Source: Pseudomonadota bacterium (GTDB taxonomy: Bacteria; Pseudomonadota; Gammaproteobacteria; Burkholderiales; Rhodocyclaceae). Taken from it: a DNA stretch of 64,000 nucleotides. The notes beneath the pieces are model-generated. The model saw nothing but the letters and a program-made list of their open reading frames with translations, did no database searches and was not told the origin of the DNA. Of the stretch, positions 9,207 through 18,416 are shown in pieces (the stretch's first letter is position 1; each line of letters begins with the position of its first letter). The DNA is taken from the NCBI GenBank assembly GCA_018261905.1, contig JAGTRU010000012.1, forward strand, positions 1 to 64,000, written 5' to 3'. Both the position numbers and the translations under genes were made by a program.

Positions 9207-9512
9207 TCAGGGCATGCGTTCGAGCGATGCCCTCGCCGGGGTCTCGACCCGGGCCAGCGACGGGGGTTGGGGGATGTTCTGCTCGCCTCTTTCCTCGGCG
9301 CGGGCAAGGCGGTAATCATGTTCGGCAAAGGCCACGCCGCCGAACAGGGAACCGATACTGCCGGCCAGCAGCATCAGGCGCAGGACGGCGCGCCGCAAAT
9401 AACGCTGCGGCGAGCGGCTCGGGCGGCGCCGTTCGGGCAGGCCGAGGTGGAGGCGTGAGGTCGCCAGAAAGTTGACGATGATTCTGGCTTGTCGGCGATC
9501 GCTGATGGACAT
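9207..9512 (-). CDS. Small single-pass membrane protein, unknown
   Basis: 101 residues. A basic N-terminal half is followed by one hydrophobic segment (LMLLAGSIGSLFGGVAFA) and a short charged tail. Codon use favours G/C at third positions as in neighbouring real genes, and AGAGGAAAG precedes the ATG, so it is likely translated. It ends 71 bp before the start of the protease gene on the same strand and could be co-transcribed. No family was recognised; an envelope-stress accessory role is only a contextual guess. Confidence 0.6.
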   Translation of the reverse strand: MSISDRRQARIIVNFLATSRLHLGLPERRRPSRSPQRYLRRAVLRLMLLAGSIGSLFGGVAFAEHDYRLARAEERGEQNIPQPPSLARVETPARASLERMP

Positions 9513-9623
9513 GTCGCTTTCCTCTGCAAAAAAAGGACAGATGCCATGTTTGCCCAGAAGTCGGATTTTTCAAGTAGGCTTTTTGCGACTGTTTGTATCA
9601 CGATGTTTCGCGGAGTATTGCAT

Positions 9624-10124
9624 ATGAATATCTACCTTGCCGGCCCCGATGTTTTTCGTGCCGATGCCCTGGCCTGGGCCGAAGAGTCTCGCCAACTGTG
9701 CGCTGTCGCCGGCCATCGGGCACTGATTCCGCTCGATGCCGAGGAGACCACCGCAGCGGGCATCTACCTCGCCAATCGCGAACTGATCCGCCGTGCCGAT
9801 GCGCTGCTCGCCAATCTCAACCCCTTCCGCGGCTGCGAGCCGGATTCCGGCACCTGTGTCGAGGTCGGTATGGCCCTGGCCCTGGGTAAACCGGTGATCG
9901 GCTATGTCGACCGGGCCGAAACGACGGCGCAACGGGTGGCCCGCGTCGCGGGCGGCAAGCTGGCGCAGCGCGGCGGCCGGCCGATCGATGGCGCGGGCTG
10001 GTATGTCGAGGATTTCGGCCTGCCGCTCAACCTCATGCTGGCCGTGCCGGTAACCATCGTGGTCGGCGGCCTGGCTGCTGCCGTGCACGCCTTGAGCGGT
10101 CAACGGTCGGTAGAGGGCGCCTGA
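9624..10124 (+). CDS. Nucleoside 2-deoxyribosyltransferase family protein
   Basis: 166 residues starting MNIYLAGPDVF, the typical N-terminus of the family, with the conserved region NLNPFRGCEPDSGTCVEVG containing the catalytic Glu (CVEVG) and the nucleotide-binding Asp. Members move the deoxyribose between nucleobases or hydrolyse nucleotides (RCL-like). The start at 9624 is chosen because the in-frame extension to 9489 lacks family similarity. It is a single gene, divergent from the small membrane protein. Confidence 0.88.
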   Translation: MNIYLAGPDVFRADALAWAEESRQLCAVAGHRALIPLDAEETTAAGIYLANRELIRRADALLANLNPFRGCEPDSGTCVEVGMALALGKPVIGYVDRAETTAQRVARVAGGKLAQRGGRPIDGAGWYVEDFGLPLNLMLAVPVTIVVGGLAAAVHALSGQRSVEGA

Positions 10125-10277
10125 TGCGGCGCAGCCAAAGGGCCTTCCCCAATGCCGGGGGGGTATCGGGCGATATGCCCCGGAAATTTCCGTGATGGCC
10201 TTGTTGAACCGTTTGGGGTGTCTGTGGGTGTTCTGTATTGTATTGAAAATAAACGAATAATTCTGATTTTCCGGCCT

Positions 10278-10293
10278 TGGCATGGCGGTTGCC
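10278..10293 (+). promoter_or_regulatory. Predicted sigma-54 promoter for the Ig-like secreted protein
   Basis: TGGCATGGCGGTTGCC matches the sigma-54 consensus TGGCACG-N4-TTGCA with the required GG-N10-GC spacing and two mismatches. It lies about 80 bp upstream of the ATG at 10371, pointing toward it. The sigma-54 activator encoded at 15.5 kb is a candidate regulator. Confidence 0.7.
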
Positions 10294-10370
10294 TAGGAGG
10301 GGCGCAGGCTCGCTGAACGGTATAAATGGCGTAAGGCGAGAGCCCACTACTTTCTCTGAAGGGGAAAATC

Positions 10371-12998
10371 ATGAATGCTCCGCAACGCAAGTTTCTTACG
10401 GTTGCCATCGGCCTGGCGCTCGCCGCCGGCAACGCCGGCGCCGCTCTCGAACGCATGGGGCCGGTCAGCCGGGCTCCGACCATCGGCGGCTATCCGGCCT
10501 GGTTCCAGGACAAGAGCGGAATAACGATGGAGTTCTGCGACCTGAAAAGCCAGGCCGAACTGGATGGCGGCTGGTGCACCCTGATCCCGCCGGGACTGTC
10601 CTATCCGGAAAATTTCTTCAACCCCGGCCAGTTCTTCGACGAACACTTTTATTTTGCCGCCGACAACGGCCTCAGTGACCCTTCGGTCGCCGGCGGCTTC
10701 CGGGCCCGCCTGGTGATCGCGGTGGAAGCAGCCTTCGCCAGCGGTCCGGTGATCGATGGCGACCAGATGACCTTCGGTCGGCACCGTGTCTTCATTCCCC
10801 GGCTGCCCTACGATGGCGATTACCGCATCATCACGCCATTTACCGACATCACCTATTTCGACCAGAAAGCCGGCGAGCGGATTTTTGAAACCAGCGACGT
10901 CGGCATTGCCTGCATCAACACGTTCGAGTGTACCCTCGGCACTGTCATCGGCCCCTACCTGCTGCCGTCGCCGACGGCCGGTGGCGCGGAGGTGCCGCCG
11001 ATGCCCGACCTGCAAACGGCACCTGCCGGCACCGACCCGTTCTACGACCTGCTGGTCAGTGCCGGCGTGCCGACCCCCGACCCCGGGACCGGCAAGAAAT
11101 ACATTGCCGATCCGGCGCGCATCGGTCCGGTCACCGGCAGCCCGCTGCCGAATTTCACCGACAGCAACGGCAATTCGCGCAATCACAATACCTTCCGCAT
11201 TGAAGTCAAGGCGCCCGATCCGGCCCACAACGGCCCGGTTATCTACGCCATCGAGGGGCAGGATAATTTTGTTCTGAGCGGCCGCCTGATGACTACGGCG
11301 ATCCCGGGCAAGGCGGCGGTCGAACGGGCCAGCTACAAGGCGGATGCGGTCGGCAACGTTACCGATCTCGACGTTTTCGCCTCGGCTTTTCCGACCACGC
11401 AGGCTCGCCTGCCGACCCAGCTACCAGCGGCTCCGGCAATTCCGATTCTCTCCTTCTACAGCATGCCGTGTGGCGGCGCGGTGAGCACCGATCCGCTCAG
11501 TGGCAGCATGATCGTCAATCCGCCCCCCTATACGGCGCCGTTCGGTGCCGCCAGCCCGATGGCGCAAACCGATAGCGACTACTGGGGGCAGAGTCAGCCC
11601 GGCGGCACGCCGCCGACCCATGTCTGCGTCGAGGATGCGACGGCGCGCAATGCCGCCGGTCAGGTGGTGCCGGCCTACTACCTCAAAAACGTAACCGACG
11701 ACGTCACGGTCAGCCTTGCCAGCTTCGACGGACCGGTCAACGGCACACTGACCGTTCATGCCGTTTCCAGCGACCCGACGGCGATCCTGACGCTGGCCGG
11801 TTACGGTCCGGCGGCGCCGGGCTCGCCGGGGATGGCGGACGGCAAGGGGGCCGGCACCGGGCTTGTGCTGGCCGGCAACGTGGCGACGGTGGCCACGCTA
11901 AGCGCGCCACCGGCTCGCGCCCAGGTCTTTTCGTCGAAGGGAGGGTCGGCGTTGCAGCCGGTCATTACCACGACCGGCGCGGCGGTACTGGTCGGTATCC
12001 CGGCGGCCGTCAATGACAGCGCGACGATCAACGAGGACTGCTCACCGACGGCGGCGCTCGCCTGCGTCGTCGGCCAGGGGGTGGTGGTCGACCTGCTGGC
12101 CAACGACACGGTGCAACTCAATGGTGCTATCGCCAATCTGCGGACGCTGGCCGACGCGACTCCGGGTAGCGTCACCGTGACGCCCCTGGCGCCGCGTTTT
12201 GGCTCGGCGAGTTTGGCCAATGGCGTCCTCACCTATGTGCCGAATCCCAATAGCAATGGTACGGACAGCATGACCTATACGGTGACGGTCAATGGCCAGG
12301 TTTCGAATCCGGCGGCCGTTTCGATCAATGTCACACCGGTAAACGATGCCCCGGTGGCCGTCAATAACTCGAGCGGCGCCGTGCTTGCCAGGAGCAACAA
12401 CTTCAATTTGATCGCCAAGGCAACCGATCCGGACGGCAACGGCGATGTCAGGGATGCCGTCATCACTAGCTGGCCGGCGGCGCTCGGCGCCCAGCCCGTG
12501 CCGGTCAATGGAGCCATTAGCTATACGCCAAGCGCCATCGGGAACTTCAATTTCAGCTACCAGGTCAAGGATGCCAGCAACTTGCTGTCAACCAACGTGG
12601 CCACGGGGACGGTAACGGTCATCGGTTCGGAAAGCATCACCTTCAGCAAGTCGATCTTCATCGGCGCCGGCAAGATCGGTGGCGTGGCATCGACCCGCTG
12701 GACGGTGACCGGTGCCGATACCGTGAAGCAAGGCCAGACCCTGAGCGTGGTGTATAACGACGGAACCCTGGTCTCCGGCGGCAGTTGCAACGGGACGGCG
12801 AGCAATCCATCCTGTGTCATCGGTACGGCAGTGGTCGATGTCAACGGCAACTATGCCCTGGACCGGGTCGGCACCCCCGGCGGCCCGCTCGACCCCAACG
12901 ACACCAAGACCTGGTCGTTGAAACCGAGAAGTATCCGGGTCTTCTCGAGCTCGCCGGTGCTCGGCGGCAGCAGCAGTATCGGCATCCAGTTCAAATAG
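10371..12998 (+). CDS. Large secreted protein with bacterial Ig-like/cadherin-like domains
   Basis: 875 residues with a Sec signal peptide (FLTVAIGLALAAGNAGA). The N-terminal half is unrecognised. The second half has Ig-like modules: a VNDSATINEDCSP start near residue 545, then V-N-D-A-P-V-A near 665, a pattern typical of Big_9/cadherin-like repeats in adhesins and matrix proteins. No PEP-CTERM, LPXTG or autotransporter tail is visible; it ends SSSIGIQFK. It is probably an exported surface or extracellular protein. A sigma-54 promoter precedes it and a perfect palindrome follows it. Confidence 0.82.
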   Translation: MNAPQRKFLTVAIGLALAAGNAGAALERMGPVSRAPTIGGYPAWFQDKSGITMEFCDLKSQAELDGGWCTLIPPGLSYPENFFNPGQFFDEHFYFAADNGLSDPSVAGGFRARLVIAVEAAFASGPVIDGDQMTFGRHRVFIPRLPYDGDYRIITPFTDITYFDQKAGERIFETSDVGIACINTFECTLGTVIGPYLLPSPTAGGAEVPPMPDLQTAPAGTDPFYDLLVSAGVPTPDPGTGKKYIADPARIGPVTGSPLPNFTDSNGNSRNHNTFRIEVKAPDPAHNGPVIYAIEGQDNFVLSGRLMTTAIPGKAAVERASYKADAVGNVTDLDVFASAFPTTQARLPTQLPAAPAIPILSFYSMPCGGAVSTDPLSGSMIVNPPPYTAPFGAASPMAQTDSDYWGQSQPGGTPPTHVCVEDATARNAAGQVVPAYYLKNVTDDVTVSLASFDGPVNGTLTVHAVSSDPTAILTLAGYGPAAPGSPGMADGKGAGTGLVLAGNVATVATLSAPPARAQVFSSKGGSALQPVITTTGAAVLVGIPAAVNDSATINEDCSPTAALACVVGQGVVVDLLANDTVQLNGAIANLRTLADATPGSVTVTPLAPRFGSASLANGVLTYVPNPNSNGTDSMTYTVTVNGQVSNPAAVSINVTPVNDAPVAVNNSSGAVLARSNNFNLIAKATDPDGNGDVRDAVITSWPAALGAQPVPVNGAISYTPSAIGNFNFSYQVKDASNLLSTNVATGTVTVIGSESITFSKSIFIGAGKIGGVASTRWTVTGADTVKQGQTLSVVYNDGTLVSGGSCNGTASNPSCVIGTAVVDVNGNYALDRVGTPGGPLDPNDTKTWSLKPRSIRVFSSSPVLGGSSSIGIQFK

Positions 12999-13026
12999 CC
13001 GGAAGCGGCTTTTTCCTGCCACCTTC

Positions 13027-13048
13027 GACCGGGCCCCGGGGCCCGGTC
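13027..13048. terminator. Perfect 22-bp palindrome, probable bidirectional terminator
   Basis: GACCGGGCCCC is followed directly by its reverse complement between two convergent genes, and TTT follows on the plus strand. Its position and GC strength fit a terminator shared by the Ig-like protein gene and the barrel protein gene. Confidence 0.6.
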
Positions 13049-13101
13049 TTTGGCCGCTGGCTGATCATGCGGCTGGCTTGTCGGAGGTCGGTGCCCGGCC
13101 T

Positions 13102-13860
13102 TCAGTAGCTGTAGCTGAGCACCGTGCCGAGGGCGAGATCGGGGCTGGCGTTCGAGAAGCCGGTGACAACGTAGCCATGCAGTTTCCACTGTTTGCTGTA
13201 CTTGTGGCTGAGGAAAAGCGTCGTCTCGCTGATCGGCGAACCATGTCTGCTCAGCTTCTGGCGATAGTCGTATAGAGCGCCCCAACTATCGGCCTCGGAC
13301 AGTTGGTGGCTGAAACCGATGTTGCCGAACCACGGGTTGCGGAAATCGATGCCTTCGGGATCCCCTTTCAGCGTCCAGCCCAGCGAACCGAACAGCTTGA
13401 AACGGCCGAACGGGTGGTAGGCGTCGGCGAATAGCGAGTAGTCGTTCTCGCCGGTAGTCAGCAAGTCCTTGCTTTTGTCGGCCGTGGCAAACTTGACCTT
13501 GCCGCCGAGGTCCAAATCGAGGCCGGTTGCACTGTCCCGGTAGACCGTCCAGGCGCCGCTGGCAATCAAGTCGCCCACCCCCGATTGCGTCTGGCTGACC
13601 GGTGCAAACAGGTCGCCGCCAGCGGCCGCGAGCCCGGAGGCGCTGACGTAGGGGATGGACATCTTCAATACCATTGAGTCGGTTTCGTACTTCACCCCGA
13701 GCGGAATGGTCCACGCCCGCGACTTGTCCGCTTCGCCATATTTGCCTTCGGCATAGTCGAGCCCGATGCTCACTGTCGTCGTCCCTTGTCCCTGCGCGCT
13801 GCTGACGAAAACGGCGAGGGCCAGCGCGCCGAGAATTTTTTTCTGGATATCAGTCATCAA
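13102..13860 (-). CDS. Outer-membrane beta-barrel protein, transporter-like
   Basis: 252 residues with a signal peptide (ILGALALAVFVSSAQG) and alternating amphipathic strands throughout, ending in the aromatic YSY expected of a barrel C-terminus. Segment style (PLGVKYETDS, SGVGDLIASGAW, SHKYSKQWKLHGYV) resembles the MetA/phenol-degradation-type outer-membrane family (PF13557-like). It is probably a small channel or structural barrel. It stands alone between the Ig-like gene and the two-component operon. Confidence 0.75.
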   Translation of the reverse strand: MMTDIQKKILGALALAVFVSSAQGQGTTTVSIGLDYAEGKYGEADKSRAWTIPLGVKYETDSMVLKMSIPYVSASGLAAAGGDLFAPVSQTQSGVGDLIASGAWTVYRDSATGLDLDLGGKVKFATADKSKDLLTTGENDYSLFADAYHPFGRFKLFGSLGWTLKGDPEGIDFRNPWFGNIGFSHQLSEADSWGALYDYRQKLSRHGSPISETTLFLSHKYSKQWKLHGYVVTGFSNASPDLALGTVLSYSY

Positions 13861-14041
13861 CCCCGGTCCTTGTTATCTAAAAAATTGGTCGTGCGTAGTA
13901 TGCCAAAAAATTCTCGGGGCGGCCCTTGCGGTCATCGGCCCAGCGCTCAGTCATGCTTGACAGCCCCGCTCATCTCGCCTAGCTTGGCAGCAGATCGGGG
14001 GATATCCCCCGCTGCCGCTTCTGACGACGCGAGGTGATCCT

Positions 14042-15460
14042 GTGACCCTGCACTCCCTCCTGACCGCCGATGATCGTCGCCAGCCGCGCTCCGGCCGGCT
14101 GCAATTCAATTTGATGCGTTGGTTTTCGCTGACCGCCTTGCTTTCCGTGGCGGCGGTGAGCATCGTGGCCGCCCTGGCCTTGTCGGCCTTTCTGACCGAA
14201 CGCATGATCCGCCAGGAGGCGGCGCTGACCGCCGGGTTCGTGCGCAGTATCGTTGCTTCCGAGAACGCCTACGGCTTTTTCCTGGGCTATCCCAAAACTA
14301 CGGATCCCGTGGCCGGCGACATCTTCATGCATATGACCCAGATGCCCGACGTTGTCCGGACCAATGTCTATTCGCCCAAACGGCAGATGATCTGGTCGAG
14401 CGACACGCCGCTCATCGGCCGCTATTTCGACCATAACGACGAGCTCGAAGAAGCGCTCAATGCCGCCCTGGTCGTCCATAGCGGCATCGTCGATCGCGAG
14501 CGCCTGCCGAAATCCGAGCATCGCGATTTCGATGCCGGGGTCCATCAATTTGTCGAGAGCTATATTCCGATTTTCGACCAGCAGAGTCGCCAGGTGATCG
14601 GCGTGGTCGAGCTCTACAAGGTGCCGCGTGACCTGTTCGACGCCATTCGGAGCGGCGAGCGCCTGATCTGGCTGGCTGCCCTGGCGGCCGGGCTCTTCCT
14701 CTATGCGGCGCTGTTCTGGATCGTCCGCCGGGCGCACTGGATCATCGAACGCCAACGCGAGCAACTGATCGAAAGCGAAGCGCTGGCCGTCGTCGGCGAA
14801 ATGGGATCGGCGGTTGCCCATGGCCTGCGCAACCCGCTGTCGTCGATTCGCTCGTCGGCCGAGCTTGCTCTGAGCGGTGAATTGCCGGCCGATGCCCGCG
14901 AGTACACGGGCGACATCGTCGCCCAGGTCGATCGCCTGGAGGGCTGGATTCGCCAGTTGTTGACCTACGCCCGACCGGCCAATGCGCAAATAGAAGCGGT
15001 CGATATCAATGCCGTGCTCAGCGACACGCTGGATGCCTACCGGCATGATCTCGAGCGCCAGCAGACCGCCTGCCGTCTCGAACTGGCCCCCGATCTGCCG
15101 GCAGTACGCGGCGAAGCTACAATGTTCGGACAACTGATCGGCAGTCTGATCGCCAATGCCAGCGAGGCAATGCCCCACGGCGGCGAAATCGTTCTGCGCT
15201 CCCGGGCCGACGCGGCGGCCGGGGTCATTGTCGAGGTCGTCGATAGCGGACCGGGAATGGCCCCGGAAAAGGTCGATAGCGTTTTTAAACCGTTTTTTAC
15301 CACCAAGCAAAAAGGCCTGGGGCTTGGCTTGCCGCTGGTCCGGCGGGTGATCGAGCGGCTCGGCGGGGCGGTGGAATTCACCAGCGAGGTCGGGGTCGGC
15401 ACCCGGGTTCGCCTTTATCTGCGCACCCATGGCGTGGTAGCGGAGGAGCCTCAAGCATGA
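14042..15460 (+). CDS. Membrane sensor histidine kinase
   Basis: 472 residues. A TM segment near residues 25-48, a periplasmic sensor region of about 150 residues and a second TM near 205-225 are followed by a HisKA dimerisation helix with the phosphorylatable H260 (GSAVAHGLRNPLSSIRS). An HATPase domain follows (N box NASEAMP, G1 DSGPGMA, G2 KGLGLGLPL). The GTG start at 14042 has GAGGTGA just upstream. It overlaps the response regulator by 4 bp, so the pair is translationally coupled. The kinase resembles NtrB-like partners of sigma-54 activators; the signal is unknown. Confidence 0.92.
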   Translation: MTLHSLLTADDRRQPRSGRLQFNLMRWFSLTALLSVAAVSIVAALALSAFLTERMIRQEAALTAGFVRSIVASENAYGFFLGYPKTTDPVAGDIFMHMTQMPDVVRTNVYSPKRQMIWSSDTPLIGRYFDHNDELEEALNAALVVHSGIVDRERLPKSEHRDFDAGVHQFVESYIPIFDQQSRQVIGVVELYKVPRDLFDAIRSGERLIWLAALAAGLFLYAALFWIVRRAHWIIERQREQLIESEALAVVGEMGSAVAHGLRNPLSSIRSSAELALSGELPADAREYTGDIVAQVDRLEGWIRQLLTYARPANAQIEAVDINAVLSDTLDAYRHDLERQQTACRLELAPDLPAVRGEATMFGQLIGSLIANASEAMPHGGEIVLRSRADAAAGVIVEVVDSGPGMAPEKVDSVFKPFFTTKQKGLGLGLPLVRRVIERLGGAVEFTSEVGVGTRVRLYLRTHGVVAEEPQA

Positions 15461-16857
15461 GCCATGCGCTGCTGATCATCGAGGATGAAGTCGTCCTCGC
15501 CAAGAATATCCGCATCTATTTCGAACGGGCCGGCTATGAAGTGCGGGCCGCGACCAGTGCCGAGGACGGGCTGCGCGAACTCGATCTGTTCAAACCCGAC
15601 GTCGTGCTGCTCGACTATCAATTGCCCGGCATGAACGGTATCGAAATGCTGGCGGCCCTGCGCAAGATCGATCCGGCGATCAAGGTGGTGATGCTGACCG
15701 GGCAGGGCAGCGTCGACCTCGCCGTGCAGGCGATGAAGCTGGGAGCGACGGATTTCCTGACCAAGCCGGTGGTGCTCGAAAAAATGCGCCTGTTGCTCGA
15801 AAAGCTGTTCAGCGAAGAGCAGAGCGGGCAGGTGCTGTCCTACTATCACAGTCGGGACAGTCGCCAGAGTGGGATCAACCTGCTAATCGGCGAATCGGCG
15901 CCGATGCGCGAACTGAAGGCGACCCTGAGCCGCCTGCTGGCCGCCGAGGCGGCGCTTGGCGACGACGCGCCGCCGGCTGTCCTGATTACCGGAGAAACCG
16001 GTAGCGGCAAGGAGGTCCTGGCCCGCGCCCTGCATTTCGAAGGGCCCCGGCGCAACGGTCCGTTTATCGAGCTCAATTGTGGAACCATTCCGACCCAACT
16101 CCTCGAATCCGAGCTTTTCGGCTATGAGCGTGGCGCTTTTACCGATGCCAAGGAGAAAAAGATCGGCTTGGTCCAGGCGGCCGACGGCGGCACGCTTTTT
16201 CTCGACGAGATCGGGGATATGGGACTGCCCCTGCAGGTCAAGCTGCTCAAGATGCTCGAGGAGAAAATCGTCCGCCCCTTGGGCAGCGTGCGGGATCGCA
16301 AGGTCAATGTGCGTATCGTTGCCGCCACCCATCAGCCCCTCGAACAGTTCATCAGCGACGGCCGCTTTCGTTCCGACCTCTATTTCCGACTGCGTATCGT
16401 GCAGTTGCACTTGCCGCCGCTGCGCGAACGCGGCCATGACATTTTGTTGCTGGCCCGCCATTTCCTCGCCCAGCAGTCGGCTCGCTACGGCAAGCCCGAT
16501 CTGCGTTTTGCCGCCGATGCCGAGGCCGCGCTGCTCAGACATCGCTGGCGGGGCAATGTGCGCGAGTTGCGCAACCTGATCGAGCAGACCGTCCTGCTCG
16601 CCAGCGAGCCGGTTATCCGGGCGGCCCACATGGCCTTTTTCGTCATGCCCGAGGCGGGTAGTACTGTGGCCAATGGAGCGGCGCTGGCCGACCTTGCGCC
16701 GGCAAGTCTGCATCTCGACGAGGTCGAGCGCGATCTGATCGTCAAGGCGCTCGATGCCGAGTCCTGGAACGTGACCAAGGCGGCTCGCCTGCTCGGGATT
16801 TCGCGCGACACCCTGCGTTACCGCATGGAGAAGCATCAACTCAATCGCGAGATGTAA
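15457..16857 (+). CDS. Sigma-54-dependent response regulator (NtrC family)
   Basis: 466 residues: receiver domain with phospho-acceptor D53 ([11 protein letters not shown]), AAA+ domain with Walker A GETGSGKE at 179-186, a sigma-54 contact loop GAFTDA at 226-231 (consensus GAFTGA, so Gly to Asp), Walker B FLDEIGDM, and a Fis-type helix-turn-helix at the end ([20 protein letters not shown]). It activates transcription at -24/-12 promoters. The adjacent secreted repeat protein and the Ig-like protein both have such promoters, making them likely targets. The kinase gene overlaps it upstream. Confidence 0.94.
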   Translation: MSHALLIIEDEVVLAKNIRIYFERAGYEVRAATSAEDGLRELDLFKPDVVLLDYQLPGMNGIEMLAALRKIDPAIKVVMLTGQGSVDLAVQAMKLGATDFLTKPVVLEKMRLLLEKLFSEEQSGQVLSYYHSRDSRQSGINLLIGESAPMRELKATLSRLLAAEAALGDDAPPAVLITGETGSGKEVLARALHFEGPRRNGPFIELNCGTIPTQLLESELFGYERGAFTDAKEKKIGLVQAADGGTLFLDEIGDMGLPLQVKLLKMLEEKIVRPLGSVRDRKVNVRIVAATHQPLEQFISDGRFRSDLYFRLRIVQLHLPPLRERGHDILLLARHFLAQQSARYGKPDLRFAADAEAALLRHRWRGNVRELRNLIEQTVLLASEPVIRAAHMAFFVMPEAGSTVANGAALADLAPASLHLDEVERDLIVKALDAESWNVTKAARLLGISRDTLRYRMEKHQLNREM

Positions 16858-16919
16858 GGGCAGTTCTTGCGGTCGCCGACCTGAGCCTCGTCCGGGGTGG
16901 CAAATTATGGGGGTGACCA

Positions 16920-16937
16920 CTGGGTTAGATGACCCAG
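16920..16937. promoter_or_regulatory. Inverted repeat, candidate enhancer site for the NtrC-type regulator
   Basis: CTGGGT and ACCCAG are separated by six bases, about 105 bp upstream of the sigma-54 promoter core at 17042. This is a normal enhancer distance for an NtrC-family activator, and the activator gene is immediately upstream. Binding is inferred from position and symmetry only. Confidence 0.45.
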
Positions 16938-17041
16938 GGTGCGTCAGATGCCCCGTGCTGAGTGCCCAATCTCCGTGAAAAAATGTGCAATATGTTTCCT
17001 AAGCAATTGATTTTTTGGTCGAGTGTAAATTTCCCACGTTC

Positions 17042-17057
17042 TGGCACGTTCGCTGCT
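17042..17057 (+). promoter_or_regulatory. Predicted sigma-54 promoter for the secreted repeat protein
   Basis: TGGCACGTTCGCTGCT has the complete TGGCACG -24 element and a CTGCT -12 element, with exact GG-N10-GC spacing. It lies about 75 bp upstream of the start codon at 17130, leaving a 5' leader of roughly 60 bases. Confidence 0.8.
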
Positions 17058-17129
17058 CATAGCTAAGCGTCGGCGAAGCGGATCCGCTAGCCGAAACTGC
17101 TTCGCCCCTCACTGACAACGGAGATGACC

Positions 17130-17729
17130 ATGAAAACCAAACTGATTGCTGCCATGATTGCTGCCCTTTTCGGGCTTGCCGCCGGTAATTCGCAGGCTAA
17201 TTCGCGGCAGGAAGTAGACACGCCGCTAATGCGTGGACAAGGAGATGTACCGCAAATTCGCACCGCGCTCGCTGCCCCGCCGTCCTTATTCCAGCTCGCC
17301 CGCGAAGGCGCCGAAGGGCCGCGTGGCGGTGATAACGAGCGCCCCGGCGACCGGCAACGGCGCGGCGGCAAGGTAATCGGTGCGCCGGCCGACAACCTGC
17401 TGCTCGCTCGCGAAGGCGCCGAAGGGCCGCGTGGTGGCGACAACGAGCGCCCCGGCGACCGGCAACGGCGGGGTGGCAAAGTGATCGATACGCCAGCCGG
17501 CAACCCGCTGCTCGCCCGCGAAGGCGCCGAAGGGCCGCGTGGTGGCGACAACGAGCGCCCCGGCGACCGGCAACGGCGGGGTGGCAAAGTGATCGATACG
17601 CCGGCCGGCAACCCGCTGCTTGCCCGCGAAGGTGCCGAAGGGCCGCGCGGCGGCGACAACGAGCGGCCCGGCGACCGGCAACGGCGCGGCGGTCGTGTGC
17701 ATGACGAGGTGCCTGTGGTGAAGGTTTGA
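17130..17729 (+). CDS. Small secreted protein made of four 36-residue repeats
   Basis: About 199 residues with a signal peptide (KLIAAMIAALFGLAAGNSQA). Most of the mature chain is four near-identical 36-residue units, each containing REGAEGPRGGDNERPGDRQRRGG, hydrophilic and probably disordered, with alternating acidic and basic residues. No family was recognised. GGAG six bases upstream favours the ATG at 17130 over that at 17124. The gene follows the sigma-54 activator gene and has its own sigma-54 promoter; a strong hairpin follows it. A role as a matrix or surface protein is inference. Confidence 0.75.
   Translation: MKTKLIAAMIAALFGLAAGNSQANSRQEVDTPLMRGQGDVPQIRTALAAPPSLFQLAREGAEGPRGGDNERPGDRQRRGGKVIGAPADNLLLAREGAEGPRGGDNERPGDRQRRGGKVIDTPAGNPLLAREGAEGPRGGDNERPGDRQRRGGKVIDTPAGNPLLAREGAEGPRGGDNERPGDRQRRGGRVHDEVPVVKV
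17295..17700 (+). repeat. Tandem 108-bp coding repeats
   Basis: Units begin at 17295, 17403, 17511 and 17619, exactly 108 bp apart. They are nearly identical at the nucleotide level, suggesting recent duplication or ongoing copy-number change by recombination. Confidence 0.95.
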
Positions 17730-17745
17730 GCCCAGCGTTTTACCG

Positions 17746-17789
17746 GCAAGCCGGGGACTCTCTGCCTGTCCCCGGCTTGCCTTTGTTTC
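17746..17789 (+). terminator. Rho-independent terminator of the repeat-protein gene
   Basis: GCAAGCCGGGGAC pairs perfectly with GTCCCCGGCTTGC across a nine-base loop (13-bp stem) and is followed by CTTTGTTT. It lies 17 bp after the stop codon. Confidence 0.75.
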
Positions 17790-17846
17790 AGATGGTAAAG
17801 GGCGCCGTTAGCGAGACAACATTACCGAAAAAGCAACATCGGCGAC

Positions 17847-18416
17847 TCAACTTTGCGTCTCGGCGCTGCTCGCCAAGCGGCTGCTCTGCGCCGCTTCGAA
17901 ATCGGCATAGCCTTGCTGGACCAGGCTACGGGTCTGCTCGATACCGCTCGCCACATCGCCGTTCAGTACGCCCATGCCGTGCAGGATGTCGCTGGCTTCC
18001 TTGAAGCCTTGTTCGAAGCCGCTGCGGACGGTGTCCATGAATTTCTTCAGGACTTCAGTCTCGTCTTCGCCGACGTGCTGCTTTTTGAAGGACTCGTAAA
18101 ACCCGGTGGATAGCGAGACGATCCGGCCCGCCGTACCTTCCGGTGTGTTGTCCTGACTGGCCGCGTTCTGCAGGGCGTTTTCGCCGAACTCCGGGGCTAA
18201 CAGGTCGTTGATGTCGTTGATTGCGGTTTTCAGCAACAAGGCCAGCGGCTGGTTCTTGCTGCTGATTGAAACGTCGATCGAAGCCTGCACGATGGAGGCG
18301 TTCAGTTGCGTTTTCGCTTCGTTCAGCTTGGCTTGGGTTCCGGCGACCTTAGGGCTCGCCGTTTCGGTTTCGCCGCTGAGGCGAATCGGATTGCTGGTAG
18401 TGATGGGAGTTAGCAT
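17847..18416 (-). CDS. DUF5610-like cytoplasmic protein
   Basis: 189 residues, mostly helical, with no signal peptide or TM segment. The central part (RIVSLSTGFYESFKKQH...VRSGFEQGFKEASDIL) resembles the DUF5610 family as I recall it; this was not tested by search. The N-terminus (MLTPITTSNPIRL) is Ser/Thr/Pro-rich. Function is unknown. It stands alone, upstream of nothing on its strand. Confidence 0.7.
   Translation of the reverse strand: MLTPITTSNPIRLSGETETASPKVAGTQAKLNEAKTQLNASIVQASIDVSISSKNQPLALLLKTAINDINDLLAPEFGENALQNAASQDNTPEGTAGRIVSLSTGFYESFKKQHVGEDETEVLKKFMDTVRSGFEQGFKEASDILHGMGVLNGDVASGIEQTRSLVQQGYADFEAAQSSRLASSAETQS

Noticed and set aside
17295..17700. 108-bp repeats considered as CRISPR or satellite DNA
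   Set aside because: They lie in one reading frame of a protein with signal peptide and keep codon structure, without spacers.
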